Shown here piece after piece: positions 58,811-64,000 of a stretch of DNA of 64,000 nt. The position numbers and the translations under genes are program-made. The stretch covers positions 992,001 through 1,056,000 of the forward strand of contig CAOLHI010000734.1 in NCBI GenBank assembly GCA_948474755.1. The letters run 5' to 3'. Below the pieces are notes generated by a model that had not been told where the DNA came from, made no database searches, and worked only from the letters and a program-made list of their open reading frames with translations. Each line of letters opens with the position of its first letter. Position 1 is the stretch's first letter. Source of the stretch: Ctenosaura bakeri. Taxonomy: Eukaryota; Chordata; Lepidosauria; Squamata; Iguanidae.

Positions 58811-59289
58811 CTAATTAATTAAATTTGTGTGGATTGTGCTTTCTGCATTTCACTCATGATGAAAGAATTGGTCTTACAGAGCTTTATTGGGGGAGTTCCT
58901 GGGGTCCAGTCTGTATTGTGCTGAAGTGGCTAGAGGAGCTAAGTGCAGAGCTTGGCAAAGTTACTTTGTTGGAATACAGTTTCTCAGAATCAAAAAACTA
59001 ACTTTCCAAGCTTTGAAAAATAGTCAAGTGCACGTAGGGCAGAAGACTTAGCCTGGTTTCCTCATGAATGTGTTGGAAGTTTGAGGAGTAAATTCCTTAT
59101 TATTTCAGAATAAATACATTTTAAATAAATGTTGCATATCATTAGTATGCTCTTCTTAGATTTGAGCACTTGTACTTTATTCCTCATTGGTTTAGTGAAC
59201 AAGCTGTCATTGGTAATCTTTTTATGAGTTGGTTTTGTTCATTTTGCATTGTGCAAGATGGTACAGGGTAGCCACTGATTTGAAGGGTA

Positions 59290-59382
59290 GACAGGCTGTA
59301 GTGGTTTGAGTGTTGAATTAGGACTCTGGGAGACCAGAGTTTACATCCCCACTTGGCCATGGAAGCCCACTGAGTGACTGAT
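59290..59382 (+). repeat. Partial tRNA-derived SINE
   Basis: GGCTGTAGTGGTTTGAGTG, GACTCTGGGAGACCAGAGTT, CCCCACTTGGCCATGGAAGC and CCACTGAGTGACTGATG. Head half of the SINE only; the tail is missing. Confidence 0.65.
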
Positions 59383-60179
59383 GTACAGAAAGAGCTTTTT
59401 GGCTCCTTCTGTGGACAGTGCATGGTCTAACACGTGGCAACGGGAGTTTTCTTTTTACTCCTGGAACTCTTGTGCCCTGTAGGAGAGGATGGGTAGGGCT
59501 TAGGGGTAGCCAGGGGTAAACACTTATTGAGACAACTGTCTGTAGAAGCTCGCCTCTTTTTTTTCCTTCTTCTTTTCTTTTTGGATTCCCACTTGATAAT
59601 GGAGTTATGGATACTGCCATATGTATGAAGAAATGCTGTACAACTCCTTCCCAAATGAAAGATTGAGAGGCTTTCTTTTCAGGGCTGGCTGGGAAAAATG
59701 TAAACTTACAACCAAGCGCTGCACTGCAGGATATGAGGCAACATATAAACCTCATCCAGGTGGGCCAGTGTGGTAGTAGGGATGTGTTCACTCACACAGA
59801 ACCTGCTTCTGAACTAAGGTACACTCTGTGCCTTTCTAGATCTTTACATCCATAGTACCACTGAGTTTGAATAACTGAATACAATTTCTGAACTCCCATG
59901 ATTAAGAATCCTGATAAGGCTGGATTCCCAGTCATGAGAACTCCGTAATTGTATGCAACTCAATATGATTACAGAGCCCTGCTTCAAGATCTGGGAAGCT
60001 GCCGAGCACATGGTGACCTTTTGGGTGGAGTGTGTCCATAATCCCCCTCTGCCATTTAGCTCTACACCTGATCATGCCAATACCTGCATAGGACGAACGT
60101 GAGTCTGAATAACTTGGCAATTCAAATAAGTGAAGGTCTGAGAAAATGAAGAATGGTTCCGTTATACATCCATCCATAT

Positions 60180-61072
60180 TACAGTGGCCCCTCAACTTTT
60201 GTGAGAGTTCAGGATACAGAACCCTTGTGAAAGTAAAAAACCCACAAGTAACCCCCCCACCCGAGTGAAGGCTCCCCCTCCCATTTCCTTTCAAGGTTCT
60301 TCCCCCTCTTCACTTGCATTTCATCTGGGCAAACTGCCTTCCAGGCACATGGGCAATAGGCAAGTGAAGGGGAGACACCAGCCACACTCATGGGAGCTAC
60401 CCCCTGCACTTGTGTTTTGCTCAGTATGCTGCCTTTCAGGCTTACACATGATAAGCAAGTGAATGGAAGGGGCTGGCAGCCATGTGCACATACTCCCCCC
60501 CATTTCACTTGCACTTCACTTGGCTGTGCTGCATTCCAGGCTCCTGGACAATAGGCAAGTGAATAGGAGGGGTGGCAACCATGCACATGTGCATACTTTC
60601 CCTCCCATTCACTTGGGTTTCGCCTGGATGCACTGCCTTCCAGGTTCCTGGGCGATGGGAAAGTGAATGGGAGGGGTGTCAGCTGCATGTATGTGTGCTT
60701 CCCCCATTCACTTGTGTTTTGCTTGACTGCAGTGGCTTCCAGGCTCCTGGGCAATAGAGAAATGAATGGGAGGGTGAGCAAGCATGTGCACATTCTACCT
60801 CTGATTTACTTGCATTTCACCTGCATGTGCTACTACCTTCCAGGGTCCCAGGCAGTAGGCAACTGAATGGGAGGGGGCAGCGACATGACTGGAGAAAGCA
60901 CGCACACAGGGCTGCTCCCTGCCATTCACTTGCCTTTTGCTGAGGTCCTTGGAAGGAAGACATGCGCGCCTGGGCAAAAGGCAGGGGAATGGGAGGGGGA
61001 GGCAAGCAGGTGCCTTGAGAATAATCAAGTTCATGAAGGTCAAACCCACAAATGTGGAGGGAGGGAACTGCA
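60180..61072. mobile_element. Tigger/pogo-like MITE with palindromic subrepeats, copy 2
   Basis: Ends TACAGTGGCCCCTCAACTTT and CAAACCCACAAATGTGGAGG then GAGGGAACTG correspond to copy 1 at 35011. The interior holds at least five units whose left arm is CCCATTCACTTG..TTTTGC and right arm is GGCAAGTGAATGGGAGG. Left arms start near 60501, 60606, 60705, 60803 and 60923, about 98-120 bp apart. It is larger than copy 1 because it has more units. Confidence 0.7.
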
Positions 61073-62529
61073 TTTGGTATTGAGGTGCATTTGTGAGTAT
61101 GTTTTCATTCCTCGCCTTCAAAGAATATTATTCATATCTCTTATTTTTACATTACAGTTTATTTCATTATAAGATGGAAGGGGCTAGCTTTCTTTATGCC
61201 ACAGCTAAAGTTTTATTGAGATTTTATGTAAAGTAGACAAAATGCAATTACATTTTGTTTTGTTATATGTTTTTCAGTAAATCTTTAGCGGGTGACTGGG
61301 TTTGTCCATGTACTTCCAAATGTCAGATGTTTGTTAGCTTTTAGAACAGCGGTATTTTTAATTTGTCCCATGTCATGCTGTGCTGTAAACCCTTTTTAAT
61401 TGTGCGAGTTAAACTGCAGATCTCCCATGGTTCAATTCTTGACTACATCATTCACCTGCCTCTATTTTCTCTCTTAGTCTCTCACTCTGTATTCTTATAA
61501 AAGAAAGTATTAATGGTTGATAGCACTGCTTATCAGAAAATAATATAGAGACAGAAAATTTGTTTTCAGTTGAGCTAGCTTCTTTTCAGGTAAAAGAGAA
61601 ATTCAATTTTTTTTTTAAAAAAATGTTCCTTCCCAAGCATAATTGTTGGGTTCATGCAAGTGAACTCTCTGTGATTCTCAGAATGTAAACTGCAGCCTTG
61701 ACTACTAGTGCTCTAAAGCCAGTCATTTCTCCCATTCTCTCCTTGAATGCTGCACTTGAGCAAGCCAGACACAACACTCAGAAAAGACAGTTGGTACAAG
61801 GAAAAACAGCCAGTCTCACCACACTTGCCGTGGAAATCTAGCATGGTCCCTCTGCCAAATCTCAGTGCACATATCAGGGAGAATGGCTGACTGAGATGTT
61901 TCTTTTCTCAGGTACTTTGGGAAAGACAATCCTCCCCACCCTCTCTGCCTTGTTCCATTCTTTCCACAGTTACCCTTTCTCACTTGTGTAAGTTTCTTGA
62001 GCTAGGACAGCAGTGGAGAAAATGCAGGCTACAGTCCGCATGGGGCCCCTTGAGGTCCTATGTTTTTTGCCCCCCCCCAATTCATTTGATCCCTTCTGTT
62101 CCCACATGCCCTGTAGGGTGTGGAAGAATGCAGTTCTGCATGTTTTCAGTCCTTCCTGCGCCATTTCCTGGGCAGTTTCAAGAAGTAGGAGAAAAAAACA
62201 AGAAGCAGTGAAACTCTGTAGAGAAGGAAGCAAGGGGAGAGAAATAACTGCAGAGATGAAGGCAGAAGGATCTGTAATTGTCGGCTGCGTTTGTCCTCTT
62301 GCCAGAAAACATCACCAACTATACCGGCAGCAAGTGCAAATTGGTAGTGCTTTTGGAAGAGAAAGTGAGCAAACTACAGCTACATGTTGCACCTCTTCAG
62401 TGCATCAAAGAACAGGAAGACTTCCTAGACAGAACACAGGGAGAATTGATCATGTAAAACCAAGAGGAAGAAACTGCCAAGGAAAATGAAGAGGCCTGTA
62501 ACAATGAGGAAACATCCTAGAGGAAAGTC

Positions 62530-63530
62530 ACTGTCAGGAGCAGACTGTACAGAAGAGATTCAGAACTTCTCCAACTAAGTCATCATTTCCTACATCTTCA
62601 GGAGGATAGCAGCAGTGAAGATGCTCAAATAGGAAACCAGCAACAAGGGAGAATTGAGAAGCATGTTGTGTTCCTGGAGCGTGCATCCCTGACATCCTTG
62701 GCAACTTGCCAAAATTCATGGAGTAGCAAATCAGAACCGCTTTTTTCGTATTCATTTGGGTAACAATGACAGGGTGGAGATCGCCTTTGAGCATATCACT
62801 TCTGATTATGAAGCTTTGGCCAGGAAGCTGAAGGAGTTTGAGGCACTGGTTTATTCTTGTTAATTCTGCTAGAGGAGAAGGTGAAGGAGAGAAAGGGATC
62901 CACAGAAAAAATGTCAGTAATCTAATAGGAGAAAACAACCAAAAGTTCAAGTGTCTGTACACCAACACACAGAGTTTGAAAAACAAATAGATGAACTTGA
63001 AGACCTACTGCAGGAGGGTGAATATGACTTTATAGGTGTAATGGAGGCCTGGTGGGATGATTCCCATGTTCACATATTACAAACAAAGGGTATAACCTAT
63101 TCAAAAAGAAGAGATGTGACAGAAAAGGAGAAGGAGTAGCATACTGACAAATTCAGTTGTACAGAAATTCATGAGGGTGATCAGAGTGGACCAGTGGAGA
63201 AGATTCAAGTAACAATAAATAGAGAAATAAATAAATGCAACGTTGTGGTAGGAGTGTACTGCAGGAAGCCAAACCAAAAAGAGATGATAGACAATGCTTT
63301 TCAGAAACAGATCTTAGAAATCTCAAAATGCAAGAATTAGTAGTTATGGGGGACTTCAGTTACCCTGTTATCTGCTGGGAGACTAACTCTGCTAAGCGTA
63401 GGCTCTCGAACAAATTTCTGATGTGCCTTGCAAATAATTTCCTGATTCAAAATATAGAAGGAGGAACAAGGTAATTGGCAATCCTGGACTTGGTCCTAAC
63501 TGATAGACAGGACGTAGTCACTGGAGTCAA
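62530..63530 (+). mobile_element. CR1 LINE fragment (+), pre-endonuclease and endonuclease region
   Basis: The + strand includes FKCLYTNTQSLKNK-like sequence near 62946-62990, then ELEDLLQEGEYDFIGVMEAW and WDDSHVH (about 62994-63070). After shifts come [13 protein letters not shown] and [20 protein letters not shown] (about 63325-63390), and LDLVLTDRQD near 63486-63515. These are consecutive endonuclease motifs of CR1 ORF2 (TNxxSLxNK, ITETWW, YRPP, GDFNYPxIxW, LDLVLT). The fragment stops near 63530 without RT. Confidence 0.8.
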
Positions 63531-63639
63531 AGACAAGGACAATAAAACATAAAACTGTAAATATGCATAAAATGAAATCCCCAATACTCCATGAGTCACT
63601 ACCCACCTCAGCAATGTCCGGCATAACTCAGCAGCTTAA

Positions 63640-63900
63640 TCTGGCAAATCAGAGAGGAAGGTCTTCAACCCTTTACAAAAGCTGGTGAGATCCTCCTCAG
63701 CTGGAGGCCGAAAAGAGATGTGCAGGACAGTGTGCATCGATAGAACAGACAATAATATTTTGGCTACAGATCTTATTCCTAGATTATACATACCATACTA
63801 ACCAAGCTGCAAGATAATGCAGGAGATTACAGTGCAGAGCCTTAAATACCAGAACCAATAGTTTGGCCTGAACTGATAGCCAGTGAAGGGATCTATGGGG
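63640..63900 (+). repeat. Interspersed repeat, unclassified LINE-related
   Basis: AGAGAGGAAGGTCTTCAACC and CAGAGCCTTAAATACCAGAA, then GGCCTGAACTGATAGCCAGT and GAAGGGATCTA. These recall a widespread reptilian repeat (..TTTAxAGGxCAxAACCAxxACxTTGAA..). Fragment only. Confidence 0.4.
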
Positions 63901-64000
63901 AGAAGAGACATGAATATTTAGGAAATAAAGCAACCTAGATTGCAGTGTTCTAGATTAAAACTAGAGAAGGAAAACAGGAAGGCAAAACTGCCAGTAGGCT

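Larger units (their letters stand above)
47961..64000 (+). other. BRF1 intron, at least 16 kb, open to the right
   Basis: No exon matching the next expected BRF1 block was found. Decayed repeats are listed separately. Unclassified stretches without a gene are 48440-49240, 49530-50780, 51560-52985, 53780-55460, 56070-57330, 58190-58435, 58811-59285, 59385-60175 and 61075-62525. A TCTG/TCTC simple repeat lies near 54203-54232 and a TG run near 56980-56996. Near 56612 a hAT-like end CAGGGGTAGGCAG begins an unbounded decayed element. Confidence 0.65.

Noticed and set aside
60321..60793. Overlapping Cys/His-rich frames on the minus strand (up to 194 codons)
   Set aside because: They come from translation of the tandem palindromic subrepeats of the MITE, and appear on both strands for that reason.
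60500..60930. CRISPR-like regularly spaced repeats
   Set aside because: The units are adjacent diverged palindromes inside a eukaryotic MITE, with no spacers and no cas genes.
62013..62489. 158-codon plus-strand frame before the CR1 fragment
   Set aside because: It could be decayed CR1 5' sequence, but no motif allowed me to support that or a gene.

Overview
This is a piece of vertebrate nuclear DNA, most likely from a squamate reptile (lizard or snake). The repeats point that way: tRNA-derived SINEs with BovB-like 3' tails, a BovB LINE fragment, CR1 and L2-like LINEs, DIRS-type tyrosine-recombinase retrotransposons, and hAT- and Tigger-like MITEs. An iguanian lizard is my best guess, but the species cannot be fixed from this sequence alone.

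The only host gene I can support is BRF1, the TFIIB-related subunit of the RNA polymerase III factor TFIIIB, on the + strand. Six internal coding exons are visible at 4683-4832, 7230-7323, 31166-31292, 39539-39578, 39662-39754 and 47709-47960. Their splice phases join without a break. They cover roughly human residues 182-438: the end of the TFIIB-like cyclin core and the following coiled and acidic region. The 5' exons (zinc ribbon, first cyclin repeat) and the 3' exons lie outside the window. Nearly everything else is intron.

The main events are in two introns. The 23.8-kb intron holds an old, AT-drifted DIRS element (11094-22425) split by a younger GC-rich DIRS element (copy A, 13808-19852). 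The same intron has a long antisense CR1 LINE (24360-27235) with a legible FADD reverse-transcriptase motif. The 8-kb intron before the last exon holds a second GC-rich DIRS element (copy B, 40219-46297). Copy B has near-identical inverted termini, an internal complementary region encoding the circle junction, an open RT-RNase H-methylase-like frame and a largely open tyrosine recombinase. Its gag is broken by frameshifts. All three DIRS copies lie in the same orientation as BRF1. In copies A and B a strong 3' splice-site-like tract precedes the right terminus and a consensus-like 5' splice site sits inside it, so each could act as a cassette exon.

The rest is smaller: two probable solo LTRs, SINE copies, two Tigger-like MITEs with tandem palindromic subrepeats, palindromic hairpin MITEs, a Tigger7-like MITE, a BovB fragment, and a CR1 fragment split by a poly-A retroinsertion with a perfect 18-bp target-site duplication. 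I saw no tRNA, rRNA, CRISPR array or bacterial-type feature.
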